NCBI GenBank assembly: GCA_903772945.1 | Contig: CAICTM010000360.1 | Coordinates: forward strand, 1-64,000 | Origin: Seminavis robusta | Lineage: Eukaryota; Bacillariophyta; Bacillariophyceae; Naviculales; Naviculaceae | Length of the DNA stretch: 64,000 nucleotides | Direction: 5' to 3' | In this document: piece by piece, positions 33,679 through 43,337 of the stretch | Numbering within the stretch: position 1 is the stretch's first letter | How the letters are laid out: every line of letters starts with the position of its first letter | Notes under the pieces: generated by a model | What the model was told of the DNA's origin: nothing | Database searches by the model: none | What the model saw: only the letters and a program-made list of their open reading frames with translations | Made by a program: the position numbers and the translations under genes

Positions 33679-35004
33679 TGTGTTCTTCTGTTGCTCTTTT
33701 GAGTACCGGTGGTTTCGTATCTTCTATCTATCTTGGTAGTCAATTTTATGGGCCAAGAGACGATGAAGCTGCTCGAATAGGAGTGCACGATGCACGAGCA
33801 CGATGCACGATACAGCATGGACGCTTTCCTGAATGAACTCATGCTTGTATTGAATTCATGAATACTGTACTCGAGTATGTAAAAAACGAAAGGGTCCGCT
33901 TACCTATGACCATATGCATAGTATGGTACCTGCATATTACCGCCACGCTATGCATAGCTGGCTACTCTAGTATCTGTATGCATACTGTTGCAGTCGGTGG
34001 TACTACTGTAGAGTTTACTTGAACATTTATGTAACGGGGTTGAGGTATAAAAACAGTACCTAATTTTATATATTACCTCACTCCAGCGGATAAAAGATAT
34101 CTTCACAAAAAATGAAGGTGTCAGTTAAAGTGCTTGCATGCCGGAATAAAAAAAGGGGCCAGCTGGGCCACTGGCAGTACAGTGTCTGCATGAGGAGAGT
34201 GTCTGCATGAGGAGATTGCATCAGCAGAGCCTTCGTTTGGTCTTGTCCTCTTTGCAACAACTCGCTGCGGCATGAATGAGCAGAGCCTTCGTTTGATCTT
34301 GTCAGCCATGAAGGAGCGACCATGTCCTGAATTTGGATTCTTCTTCTAGCTAGCTAGATAGTTCCCAAGCAATCGTCAATCCAATCAGGTCATCACTGGA
34401 AGCTTCCTCCTTACCATTAGATGCAGTTTGGAGCCTACCAACCGCTCATAAACTGCTAGCTAGCTACACTCTACTAGACGCTGGATGTGTATTAGGTGAA
34501 TTAATTCTCTGATGAAGTCCACCACGAAGTGGTTGATCTGCTTTCTTACTCTTCATCAGAGCTTTTAGTAGTACGCAAATACAATTGCAACTTAGCTAGG
34601 TAACTAGCGTAGCTACAGCTGTACTAGCTAGGGCACGGATTCCTTCGTTGCCATTGAGCGTTTCTCAGAGAATGGTCAGTCCTGCAATGTTGATGATTGA
34701 GAGCGCTCCCACGAGATCTTCCGTGACGAGCCACCCCGCGGAAAACCCGTCTCCCGTTAGACATCGCCCAATTTTCTTAGGTTTTTTCCACGGTAAATCC
34801 GTGGGACGTTAGGATTTCCGAACAGAGGCTTCCGATCTTCCGAACTGCTGCCAATGGTTCTTGCCAAGAGCAGTGGCATTTTCCCATCACACACCTGCCG
34901 ATTCCGTGCCATTCAGGTACTTTGGTTGTTGTTTTAATCCTACCTGAGGCAGCCTTATCGACAGTGGATTATATAGATAGATACACCAGCAGCTTACAGC
35001 AGCC
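33679..35004. other. Long intergenic region with several small repeat sets
   Basis: About 1.3 kb without a supported gene between divergent genes. A GCACGATGCACGA tandem motif lies at about 33780-33812 and several TATGCATA palindromes at about 33910-33985. Repeats at 34181-34303 are listed separately. GCTAGCTAG runs occur near 34349, 34455 and 34625. Confidence 0.4.
34181..34303. repeat. Two small direct-repeat sets
   Basis: A 17-nt unit (starting AGTGTCTGCATG) occurs twice head to tail at 34181-34197 and 34198-34214. A 25-nt unit (starting AGCAGAGCCTTCG) occurs at 34223-34247 and 34279-34303 with one mismatch. No coding frame exploits them convincingly. Confidence 0.75.
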
Positions 35005-37503
35005 ATGCCTTGTGTGTGTTGCAAGAAACCGGCTCCATCCGGAGAGCATGTTGCCGTGTCGAGTCGAGCCGATTCAGGTTCCGCGGCCCCCAAGCCGAAT
35101 CGGATGGGAGATCGAGGCTTTGACGATGACAAGGCAGCCCTCCAAAAGTGGAGAGACCAACATTTGCCGCCCAAACAACAACAACACAACAACCACCAAT
35201 CACCGGACGAGGCGAGCTCGGGCTCGGATGCCAGTTATGGTATTGACGAAACCAAACAGCCAGTGAAATTATCTCCTCGAGCCGTCCAAGCGTGGCAAGA
35301 AAAGCGACAAGAGCGGTCACCACCACCGCCCATGTCAGATCCAGAAGAAGACACGACACCCACAACCACACCCACTGCAACCTTAATCAAGCCAGCCAGT
35401 ACTACAAGTGGTAGTAGCAGCAAGAGAAAATCCCTCAAGGAAGAGTTACGATCTCCTTACGAATTGTCTTCGGCCAGTGGGAGCAGTCAAAGTGGTGCCG
35501 ATTCGAGATCACAGTTGCAATTGATGCATATCCTTCGACAGATTCATCCCAATGAAGAAACAACACCTCATCGTGATATTATAAGGGATGAAGAAGTGTC
35601 CTCTCACATCGAAGCGTCTCCGACTACTACTACAGCTGCTACTCCCATCATGCATAATCCACAACGGTCCAGTCCCACAAAACAACCACAACCACAACAG
35701 CCGAGAATACGAAATGACTATGATCAACTGGATGCCCTGGTACAGGAATCCAATACACACATCCAGCAACAGCAACAGCAGCACAGTCACAATCATCATC
35801 ATAATAATGCTACCCACAGTCCTCCATCATCATCCAACAACAGTCCTCGGAAACGTCCCATTGTATCACCTCCTCAGGCTCCTCCTCACCACTACCAGCC
35901 AAAAATACAAAGACAACATGATCATGAAGGTTTGAGAGACCAAATGATTCGAGATGTCGTTTTGCAACAGCAACAAGGCGCTCCATCTTACGACGACGAC
36001 GATGATGAACGACTGCACGGTCAAGTCTTTCTCAAGGTAAATTCGTCGCCTCGCAGTAGTCCTTCCCATGACCACAATCACTTTATTTCCAACACTGAAG
36101 AACAAGAAGAAGACACGGACGATTACTACAACAATACCGAAACTGGTTCGGTCAGTGACATTTTCTCCGATCCGGCATTGGAAGATGTCGCGAGTTCGTT
36201 AGCCAATGACGGCGAGTCGAGAGAACGCTATATTTTGGCCTGTCGCTTGTTGCGGACACGCATTACACAACGACATCCGCCTCCCATTATGCCAATGGAG
36301 CGAGAATTGTTGCAAGATTTGCTCGAACGATTCCGATCGTCACGCAATGGGGGATCTGCCATGGCATTTGAAGCACTGTCCAACATTTTAGCGCAACAAC
36401 AAGAAGAGGAGGAATCGCGGTCGTCGTATCCATCCATTCTAGACTTGGATGGGAGTCACGACAGCAGTAGGGATGGAGTATACTCCGTGGCGAGTATCCG
36501 GGAAGAAGAGGAAGGCTTCAATACGGTGTTACGGAGGCGGTCTTCGTCTTCGTGGAGAGACGAAAAGAATCCCAAAGCACTCCCGCAGTTGTTGGAAGTC
36601 GAACACGAAGATGACACGACGACAGCCGCAAGCCGACAATCAGCAGCAGCAAGTCCCATTGTTCGATTGGATGGATGGAATAATGCGGAGCGGGAAAAAC
36701 CGAATCATCAGCAATATCCATTTGTCATTATGGGATTTGACGAGGATACTCCTACCGCATCGAGGGTCTTGTCGCCAGCTATTATGGAGGCAATGAGAGG
36801 GTTCCTCCCGTATTCCATCAGCGAGGACAACTTTTGGCTCAAATTTAGCTTGGTACGAGATGGAGCATCTCTGCGCGTGCTCTTGCGCTCCATCATGCCT
36901 TGCACACATACCGTCATTTGCGTCGAAACGAACGATGGGGATGTCTTTGGGTCGTTCTGTTCCACTCCATGGAAGAATAATGGAGACGCGCAAAAATGGT
37001 TCGGAACGGGAGAGAGCTTTTTGTGGAAGTTGAAACAATCGCGATACGTGCCGGAACACTTTGCTTTTGATGCCAGCCAGCGGATGCACGAAATGGAAGT
37101 GTATCCCTACACGGGTCACGACGATATGGTCCAGTATTGCACATCCACCACCCTGGCTGTGGGAGGCGGTAGTTGGAACGATGCCGTATGTCCCTATCCT
37201 GGAGAACCGACAGGTATTGGTCTGCTCCTCGACGGTGACTTGGAAGGAGGAGAGACGAATTCCTGTGCGACGTTTGCCAATCCACGCTTGACGCGCAATA
37301 ACAACAACAAAACGACCGTATCGAATGAGTTTACGATTGCCAATCTCGAGGTTTGGACGTTGACTCCGCACGCCACCATTCACCTTGCCGAACAACTGGA
37401 GCGACAAAAGTACTTTATTAAAGAGCACACTTTGGAGACAGTGCCCTCCTCATCGCCAACGCGATCATCTCCAATGGCCAGTCCCCGTGGTGGAAGACGC
37501 TAA
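35005..37503 (+). CDS. TLDc-domain protein with long disordered N-terminal extension
   Basis: This single exon encodes 832 aa. The C-terminal ~230 residues (from about 590) form a TLDc domain, as in OXR1 and NCOA7: SRVLSPAIMEAMRGFLP, FWLKFSLVRDGASLRVLL, a DGDVFGSFCSTPWKN strand pair, ESFLWKL and the closing FTIANLEVWTLTP. TLDc proteins act in oxidative-stress resistance, partly by binding and regulating V-ATPase. The first ~560 residues are low complexity: a Cys-rich start (MPCVCCKK), then Ser, Pro, Gln and His runs, Asp/Glu patches and scattered RSSP-type phosphosites. This extension is much longer than in animal OXR1 short forms and should be disordered. The role in this organism is inferred only from the domain. 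Confidence 0.85.
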   Translation: MPCVCCKKPAPSGEHVAVSSRADSGSAAPKPNRMGDRGFDDDKAALQKWRDQHLPPKQQQHNNHQSPDEASSGSDASYGIDETKQPVKLSPRAVQAWQEKRQERSPPPPMSDPEEDTTPTTTPTATLIKPASTTSGSSSKRKSLKEELRSPYELSSASGSSQSGADSRSQLQLMHILRQIHPNEETTPHRDIIRDEEVSSHIEASPTTTTAATPIMHNPQRSSPTKQPQPQQPRIRNDYDQLDALVQESNTHIQQQQQQHSHNHHHNNATHSPPSSSNNSPRKRPIVSPPQAPPHHYQPKIQRQHDHEGLRDQMIRDVVLQQQQGAPSYDDDDDERLHGQVFLKVNSSPRSSPSHDHNHFISNTEEQEEDTDDYYNNTETGSVSDIFSDPALEDVASSLANDGESRERYILACRLLRTRITQRHPPPIMPMERELLQDLLERFRSSRNGGSAMAFEALSNILAQQQEEEESRSSYPSILDLDGSHDSSRDGVYSVASIREEEEGFNTVLRRRSSSSWRDEKNPKALPQLLEVEHEDDTTTAASRQSAAASPIVRLDGWNNAEREKPNHQQYPFVIMGFDEDTPTASRVLSPAIMEAMRGFLPYSISEDNFWLKFSLVRDGASLRVLLRSIMPCTHTVICVETNDGDVFGSFCSTPWKNNGDAQKWFGTGESFLWKLKQSRYVPEHFAFDASQRMHEMEVYPYTGHDDMVQYCTSTTLAVGGGSWNDAVCPYPGEPTGIGLLLDGDLEGGETNSCATFANPRLTRNNNNKTTVSNEFTIANLEVWTLTPHATIHLAEQLERQKYFIKEHTLETVPSSSPTRSSPMASPRGGRR

Positions 37504-38879
37504 TGATTCTTTTTCCATGCTGGTCTCCATTCCCAGCAGACTCTTTAGCTAGATTGACTGTTCGAGGCGACAACAAACCGGCACGGGTCGGTCAGCTCTG
37601 ACACGGCAAAAGTGACTGTTGCGGATTAGTCGACACAAGCTGGCAACGTGAAATGATGAGACCCCGCGCTCACCTAGCTACCGGTAGTGCGATAAGGTAT
37701 CAATACGTGGAAACGCAATGCTAAAGCAGTTATCCTCTCGTCTCACTGCGAGCTGCTATCAGGTGGTTCTTGCTGCATTGCAGCACAATGATGACAACCA
37801 CAACACAGCCCAACAACAGTTAGTTGAAGCCCCCGGATTTGTCAATAACGTTTGCAGAAAGGGCATTTGAGCCACCAGATTGGACACATCATTGTTGGCA
37901 GGGAGTTGCAGGAAGGAGGGGTCAACATTCCAGCCATGTCTGCTCAACTAGCTAGAAGCAAAGACACTCAGGGCAGGCAGATCAATGAAGCAGTGTACCT
38001 ATAAAACTTTCTTTGTAACACTAGTGACCCTACCTACATACTTCTCGTCAACTACTGGTACATGGGTCAACCCTGGATGGAATCAATCCATTTGTGTCCA
38101 TCCATCACAGCAACCATTCAACTTGTCACTCATTCAAGTTCTAAACATGTCATGAAAGCAGTCCCAGTAGCAAGGAGTGCAAGCAAAACACAAGGATCCA
38201 AACACTTTGCCAGTTCCAGAGCACTCAACATCATCATGCGCCTTCTCCTGTGTATACATGTATGTCAGGACAGTAAAAAATGTCAGTATCAAAGGCAACC
38301 AAAGTCCCAAAATAACTATCCGTAGACTCATTGCCGGCATTTCCAAGCCAGGTACAGTGGGGGTACCGGTATCCTGGCAGGGGAAACAATGCGAGTGTGG
38401 CAACGACAACAGCTCCTCGTTGTCCGCACTACAGCTCCCTCTTGCTGATACTACGAGTAACTTGCAGACCACAAACGACCATCCCTATGGCCAAACAGAA
38501 CGATTACGACATCTCCCTTGATGGGCAAGGTTGGCTTGGCCCTGTTGGCGCGTCATGCCACCGAGTTTGGGGTAAACTACAGCAGCTACTACAGCCCATT
38601 CCAGCAGACCTACTGTGAACTATTCATTTGTTGCACCATGGCCAAGACACATCCAGGGCATTTAATTGCCGGTAGATAGAAAGGCGGAGTGGCCCGAGAA
38701 GAAGGATGACCGTTCCTTTGACCTTCAACAAGTTCCCCATTGAAACCCAGGAACGAGTGGTTCAATTTGTAAAAGCTGGATTGCGATTCAAGTCAAGGTG
38801 TTGTTTACAGTTAGTTGTTGTTTGTTGGTCCTTCCACCCCAGAGCGGTTGGGTGGCCAACAATTTTAAAATTGATCACT
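37504..38879. other. Intergenic region with one weak small ORF
   Basis: About 1.4 kb between convergent genes. Apart from the weak minus-strand frame at 38134-38340 nothing is supported. CTAGCTACCGGTAG lies at about 37673-37686. Confidence 0.35.
38134..38340 (-). CDS. Possible small membrane-anchored Cys-rich protein
   Basis: A 68-residue frame begins with MPAMSLRIVILG, has one hydrophobic segment (residues about 5-28) and ends in a Cys/Trp-rich tail (CFACTPCYWDCF). The open frame extends upstream without an ATG and could be the last exon of a longer gene. Overlapping plus-strand frames exist, so coding status is doubtful. Confidence 0.2.
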   Translation of the reverse strand: MPAMSLRIVILGLWLPLILTFFTVLTYMYTQEKAHDDVECSGTGKVFGSLCFACTPCYWDCFHDMFRT

Positions 38880-39310
38880 CTAGTCTTTCTTCACAGACAC
38901 AATCAAAGGACCCACGTTGTCACCAGTAGCGTCGTTGTGCTTTACGTGGGTGCCGTCGCAAAGAGGAAATGTTCCAGACAACCTGACAGGAGAGAACGAG
39001 ATGAAAAAGGATATGAGTCTGTCAGTTTGATTCGATATCATTGATTCGGAAAGATTTGGCATCCTTGTGTCATCAAATAATAAACAAAAACTCACCAGCA
39101 ACGGCAGTAGACCTTCTTTCCCTTTTCAATATCATCCATAGTAGCAACCTTGGGACTATCCAAGTCAATCTTCAGGTTGATTTTGCTTTCTCCCTCCAAG
39201 GGTTCATATTCCGCAAACAACTGGGTCGATTGCATTGGTTGGACGGGAGCCACGGTGAACGCGACCACACTCTGGCAAATCAAAGCAGCGGCAAGGATGT
39301 ACTTCATCAT
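38880..39310 (-). CDS. CDGSH iron-sulfur (NEET-type) protein, plastid-targeted
   Basis: Two exons (39310-39096, 38982-38880; intron 113 nt) give 105 aa. NEET proteins hold a labile 2Fe-2S cluster with three Cys and one His, and act in iron and redox homeostasis. The full motif is present across the splice: C69-R-C71-WLSGTFPL-C80-DG-T-H84, followed by [13 protein letters not shown], which is typical of single-CDGSH proteins. The N-terminus ([22 protein letters not shown]) is a signal peptide with the Phe-containing plastid cleavage region, so a plastid location is likely, as for plant NEET in chloroplasts. Two adjacent ATG codons (39310, 39307) could start it. Exon 1 taken alone ends right after the second cluster Cys. 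Confident. Confidence 0.93.
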
Positions 39311-39858
39311 GGTAGACTACTAACTGGAATTCTGATGATGGTTGCGATGGTTGGCTATACTTCCGTAAAGAAGATAGATTGTGAAGCTGATTGTGATCTC
39401 TTCTTCGACGTACCAGCAGCAATCAAGGGCGAGATCAAATCCCTCCGACCTGTCCGCTATCGGCCATCATTGTGAAAGATCCCGACCTCCACCAGAGGAA
39501 GTGCCAAGAACTGACGTCAGTGGTTATTCGGCGGATACGGGACTCGCAACTCACAGATCCCCGACACCGATGCCACTGCATGCTGATTCAGCATGCTACC
39601 GTTATTCTGTTGTCTTCTGCTGCCTCAGACGATGGCAAAGGACATCCTGCTTATGTGATGAACAGCTGGCATCCATGCTACCAGCACCAAGCTGCTAGCT
39701 AATCTTATGCATATGCTGACACAAGATGGGATCCCGACGGCGCCGAGCTCGAGGTGACTCAAACCCCCGAGCTCATCATCTTTGACTTGATACCCTCCCC
39801 TATCTATTACTCCATAAAACGAGAAAAAGAAACCATTCAAACAACAAGCAGCGCAATC
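39311..39858. promoter_or_regulatory. Divergent intergenic region (CDGSH / retropepsin-like gene)
   Basis: Nearly 550 bp between two divergent, predicted plastid-protein genes. Plus-strand frames here are short and featureless. It presumably contains both promoters. Confidence 0.35.
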
Positions 39859-41034
39859 ATGAAGTTTTCATCTGTCCTCATCCTGGCCTTACAAATCAGT
39901 ACCTGTCAAGGCTTTGTTCTGCCCAATACCTTCGTGTCCAAAAGTAGCCACCTTTTTTCCACGGTAGAAACAAAAGATTTGTCTCTCACAGAACAAGATG
40001 AACAGCTGAAGGAACCAACATCAGTTCGAGCTCCGCTCAAGTTTATGGGTCCCTACCCCTGTCTGGGGTTGAAATTCCCACATCTGGCAACTTCGGCCCA
40101 GCGCGCCAAAAACATGAGTGGAATCTCTTTGGATTTCCTTTTGGATACAGCCGCCAATGTCAACACAATTAACAGTCAAGTGGCTACGGAATTGCAGCTT
40201 TCTGAAGCGGGAGAAGCACTCCCAGGAGTCAGTGCTGCTGGATCCATGGGCGGTGGCACAACCTACATGCTGGGAGACTGTGAACTCGAGGGTGTAGCCG
40301 AGGAGGCATCCTTTATGCAAGAGCTCACAGCATCGGCTCTTCCCGTGGAAAGTCCGGCTTCGGCGGGGCTACTCAGTTTGCCATTCTTTCACTGCTTTGA
40401 AGGAGGGGTAGAGTTTGATTGGGTGGGTCAACAAATGGATGGCAAGCAACTGCCTCCTTCCGTTACCTTTTACGGTCCAGGAGACAGTGATGCAATTTTG
40501 CAAGACATCACACGAGTCAAGATAGAAGAATTGCCCGTGACGCGTCTCCCAATGGTCCAACTCAATATCAACAATATGACCATCCCAGCACTTCTTGACA
40601 CGGGATCACCCATTACAGTCATCAATGCCCAAGCCGCTAAAGAAGCTGGAATTGAAACTGCAGAAATTTCCACCAGCAATGACGACGACAAGAAGGGTGG
40701 CAACCTGTTTTCCAATTTTGCGAATCGATTCCAACAAGCTCAGGCAGCCGCACAGGCCGCTGCACGGGGAGATCTCATCACCATTGCTGGAGCAGACGGC
40801 AAACCAGTGCAACTCATCAAGTCCCAATCGGAGGCTGGCGTGCATTTGGCATCCGACGACGACGAGATTGTAGATTTTGGAAACAGCAATATCTACGTTG
40901 GCAATCTGCCTGGTCTAGCAGCTTTGAATGGGTTGGGAGATGAGTCTCCACCGGCTGCCGTCTTGGGAATGGATATTCTTCGCAAGAAACCAAAGATGTT
41001 GCTTTTGGCCAGGAATCAAGAGGTTTACTTTTAA
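39859..41034 (+). CDS. Single-chain retropepsin-like aspartic protease, plastid-targeted (host gene)
   Basis: This single exon encodes 391 aa. Residues 1-21 are a signal peptide ending CQGFVLPN, again plastid-type. Two retropepsin-like halves follow. The first has FLLDTAANVNTIN (residues about 93-105) and the second PALLDTGSPITVINA (about 235-249), each an active-site Asp in an hhDT[GA] context, and the second half closes with AAVLGMDILR. Two halves in one chain could form a complete active site without dimerisation. The first site reads DTA, not DTG. An Ala/Gln-rich linker (QQAQAAAQAAARG) interrupts the second half. There are no reverse transcriptase, integrase or terminal repeats around it, so this is a cellular gene resembling plastid retropepsin-like proteins of plants and algae. 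Substrate unknown. Confidence 0.75.
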   Translation: MKFSSVLILALQISTCQGFVLPNTFVSKSSHLFSTVETKDLSLTEQDEQLKEPTSVRAPLKFMGPYPCLGLKFPHLATSAQRAKNMSGISLDFLLDTAANVNTINSQVATELQLSEAGEALPGVSAAGSMGGGTTYMLGDCELEGVAEEASFMQELTASALPVESPASAGLLSLPFFHCFEGGVEFDWVGQQMDGKQLPPSVTFYGPGDSDAILQDITRVKIEELPVTRLPMVQLNINNMTIPALLDTGSPITVINAQAAKEAGIETAEISTSNDDDKKGGNLFSNFANRFQQAQAAAQAAARGDLITIAGADGKPVQLIKSQSEAGVHLASDDDEIVDFGNSNIYVGNLPGLAALNGLGDESPPAAVLGMDILRKKPKMLLLARNQEVYF

Positions 41035-41687
41035 GAGCAGAATGTAAATGAAGAAATAGATTGTATATAGCAAGGAGAGATTGGATCTAATTTATGGGAT
41101 CCCTTTTTGAAGTTTCGACTCACGGAGAATGGAGCTACATGATGCTGCTGCTGCTGTTGTCGTTGTGGAGCTGCGTCGTGGGCACTCGTAGAGCCTCTGC
41201 CTGGGATTGAGATCCCGTGTTGGGCACCCTTTACGGAACGGGCGAGGACCGTCAACATGCACACTTGAAATGCCATGCCGCACTGGTGGTTGTGACGGCC
41301 AAGAGCAAAAGAAATCGTGAACTCATTCTTCATGGGTAGGTACTGTATGTGAAGTCGAGTGCCCCCCCCCTGAAGATTTGGATCGTCCCATCGTCCCCTT
41401 CCGAGTCGTCGGTGCGGACTCTGTCTTCACAGTGTCTTCACTAAACACCTTGTCCAATGAAGAAGGAGTCTTAGAGGCCGCGGAGGCACCATTCCAAAGC
41501 ATATATCACAAGGGATCGAAACAAAGTTTGTTGGAGTCAGGGTCAAAATGTCGCGCTATTTTCCAAGTTATGTGCTTCATGATGATTGTCGGTTTCGTGT
41601 TGTTTTGTCATAGCCAACCAATCCAATCTATTATTTTCTATTTTTGCTTACCCTGGCCACTTACTGCACCCGATACTCTTTCAAGTT
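41035..41687. other. Convergent intergenic region with a C9 tract
   Basis: About 650 bp between convergent genes. A run of nine C lies at 41362-41370. The antisense and sense frames here are short and Gln/Ser-rich or featureless. No gene is supported. Confidence 0.35.
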
Positions 41688-43337
41688 TTATTCATATCGA
41701 GCAACCACACAGCTAATGTCATCCACCTTTCCACCAAGGCCATCTCGAAAGTCTGGGTCGCCATTTCGTTTTGCCTGCTTCGAGTATGGTGTTGGTGCAT
41801 TCGAATTCAAGGATACCTTTCGAGAGAGGTCGGAGACTTGTTTGGCAATGGCACCTGCCTTAGCTGGACCAGAATTTACAACTTCCACAATTTCAGAATC
41901 CTCCAGATTGTCAAAAATACCGTCTGAGCCCATCAGCACAACGTCACCCTTCAACAATTCAAAATTCAACTTGCGTGCGTCCCTTGGTCTGTCCGGTGAA
42001 ATTTCGGACAGTTGATATGGGCAATCAAAGTAGTGTACAATTTCTTTGGTCTTTGCCACGACCCTGTCTCCTCGGATGACAATGCACGAAGAATCACCCA
42101 AGTTGATGGCACGAAGAAACCCGTCTTCTGTAATGGATGCTACAATGGCAGTTGAAGCACCTGTGGCTCTCTCATCAGCAGTCTCAGCTGCAGTCAGCAA
42201 ATTGTCTTGCATGTCCTTGATAGTGATGTCGTTACCTGTTCCAACCAATTGCGTCATTTGTCGTGCTAGCATTATGGAGTAGAGGGGAAGACCATCCACT
42301 TTGTCGGCTCCTGACACACCATCAAATACCCCGAATGTGCGTCCTTTTGTGAAAACAGCATCTTCACCACCCCACATCACCTTGGATGGGTGAGGCAGAA
42401 CGAATGAACCAATGTCAATCTTGATTGTTGAGGCCTTGTCATCCACAAAGATTTTTTCCTCTTCTGCCAATCTCCTGGCTTCAGCCTCTTCGGCTCTTCT
42501 AGCCTCAGCCTCTACTCTGTCGGCCTCTGCTTTCTGCTCAGCCTCTGCTTTCCTTACAAGCTCCGCCATCTTCTTTTCTTCCTCAGCCTGTTTCTTGGCC
42601 TCAGCAGCCCTCTTCTTGTCAAAGTCTTGTTTTGCTTTTGCTTGAGCCTCCAAAGCTTTTCTTTCTTCCGCTGCGTTAACGCTGGCTGCTTCCTCACTCT
42701 CCGCCACAGCATTATCTGTCAGGGACTGGAAGACACTGTCCAGAAAGTTCTTCGGTGGAGCTGGTGGCTCCTCGGGAGCAGGCGTGGGAGCAGGTGCCGG
42801 GGAAATAACCGGTTCAGGGGGACCGCTCAGGAGCCGAGAAAAGAATCCTGGTTTTTTCTCTTCCGCGGGATACTTTTCCTCCAGCATGCCCTTCATCCAC
42901 TCAGGTTCTTCCTCTTCCTTCAAAATTTCATCTCCAGTTTGTAGCTCTTCTTGCTTGTTGCCACCACCCAGCAAACTGCTCAAGAAACCACCTTCCTTTC
43001 TCTCTTTTGGTGTCATGCTCCTAAAATATTCATCCCTCTTGGCTTCAGCTTTTCTTCTACGGCTTGGTTTCAGATAAACAGAAGGAAAGGTGTCTGTGGG
43101 TGGTTCCCAAAGACTTTCTCCTGTTCTTGAGTTGAAGTAGTAGACAACACCAGTTGTTTCTTCATCCAGAAAGGCCGTCCATTCTCCCTCGGTAGCCAGA
43201 GGTTCTGGCGCACTGAACAGTTGACTGGAGGCTTGAGAAAATGCTTTGGAGAGCGAGGAGGTCGGACTGAAGGCAATTGATCCATGGAGGGAAGAGATAC
43301 AGGCCAAGATGGCCAAGAGATAAGGAGTTGAATGCAT
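41688..43337 (-). CDS. WW-domain PP2C-type protein phosphatase, plastid-targeted
   Basis: This single exon encodes 549 aa. Order: signal peptide (residues 1-22, ending SIAFSPT, plastid-type); WW domain (about 51-80, with W53, YYF at 66-68, W77 and P80); Pro-rich and Lys/Glu-rich linker; a long Ala/Glu coiled coil (about 240-320); PTC7-like PP2C catalytic domain (about 330-549). Phosphatase motifs are GGEDAVF, GVFDGVSG, GASTAIV, INLGDSS, LMGSDGIFDNL and KVDDISCVV, with the metal-binding Asp residues intact. WW domains bind Pro-rich peptides; the protein's own linker (PAPAPTPAPEEPPAPP) is a possible intramolecular ligand. It probably dephosphorylates Ser/Thr in the plastid. The upstream open frame to 43412 starts with GTG and is ignored. 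Confidence 0.87.
   Translation of the reverse strand: MHSTPYLLAILACISSLHGSIAFSPTSSLSKAFSQASSQLFSAPEPLATEGEWTAFLDEETTGVVYYFNSRTGESLWEPPTDTFPSVYLKPSRRRKAEAKRDEYFRSMTPKERKEGGFLSSLLGGGNKQEELQTGDEILKEEEEPEWMKGMLEEKYPAEEKKPGFFSRLLSGPPEPVISPAPAPTPAPEEPPAPPKNFLDSVFQSLTDNAVAESEEAASVNAAEERKALEAQAKAKQDFDKKRAAEAKKQAEEEKKMAELVRKAEAEQKAEADRVEAEARRAEEAEARRLAEEEKIFVDDKASTIKIDIGSFVLPHPSKVMWGGEDAVFTKGRTFGVFDGVSGADKVDGLPLYSIMLARQMTQLVGTGNDITIKDMQDNLLTAAETADERATGASTAIVASITEDGFLRAINLGDSSCIVIRGDRVVAKTKEIVHYFDCPYQLSEISPDRPRDARKLNFELLKGDVVLMGSDGIFDNLEDSEIVEVVNSGPAKAGAIAKQVSDLSRKVSLNSNAPTPYSKQAKRNGDPDFRDGLGGKVDDISCVVARYE

Noticed and set aside
38062-38521. Plus-strand ORFs in the 37.5-38.9 kb gap
   Set aside because: Three frames overlap, none has a recognisable feature, and only the minus-strand alternative shows even a plausible helix.
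39859-41034. Retropepsin-like gene as a relic of a retroelement
   Set aside because: No reverse transcriptase, integrase, gag-like frame or terminal repeats are nearby. It carries a plastid signal and two retropepsin halves in one chain, so it is a host gene.
41031-41333. Minus-strand ORF with a Gln/His run after the retropepsin gene
   Set aside because: It overlaps the end of the neighbouring gene by a few bases, has no domain and depends on a microsatellite-like CTG stretch.
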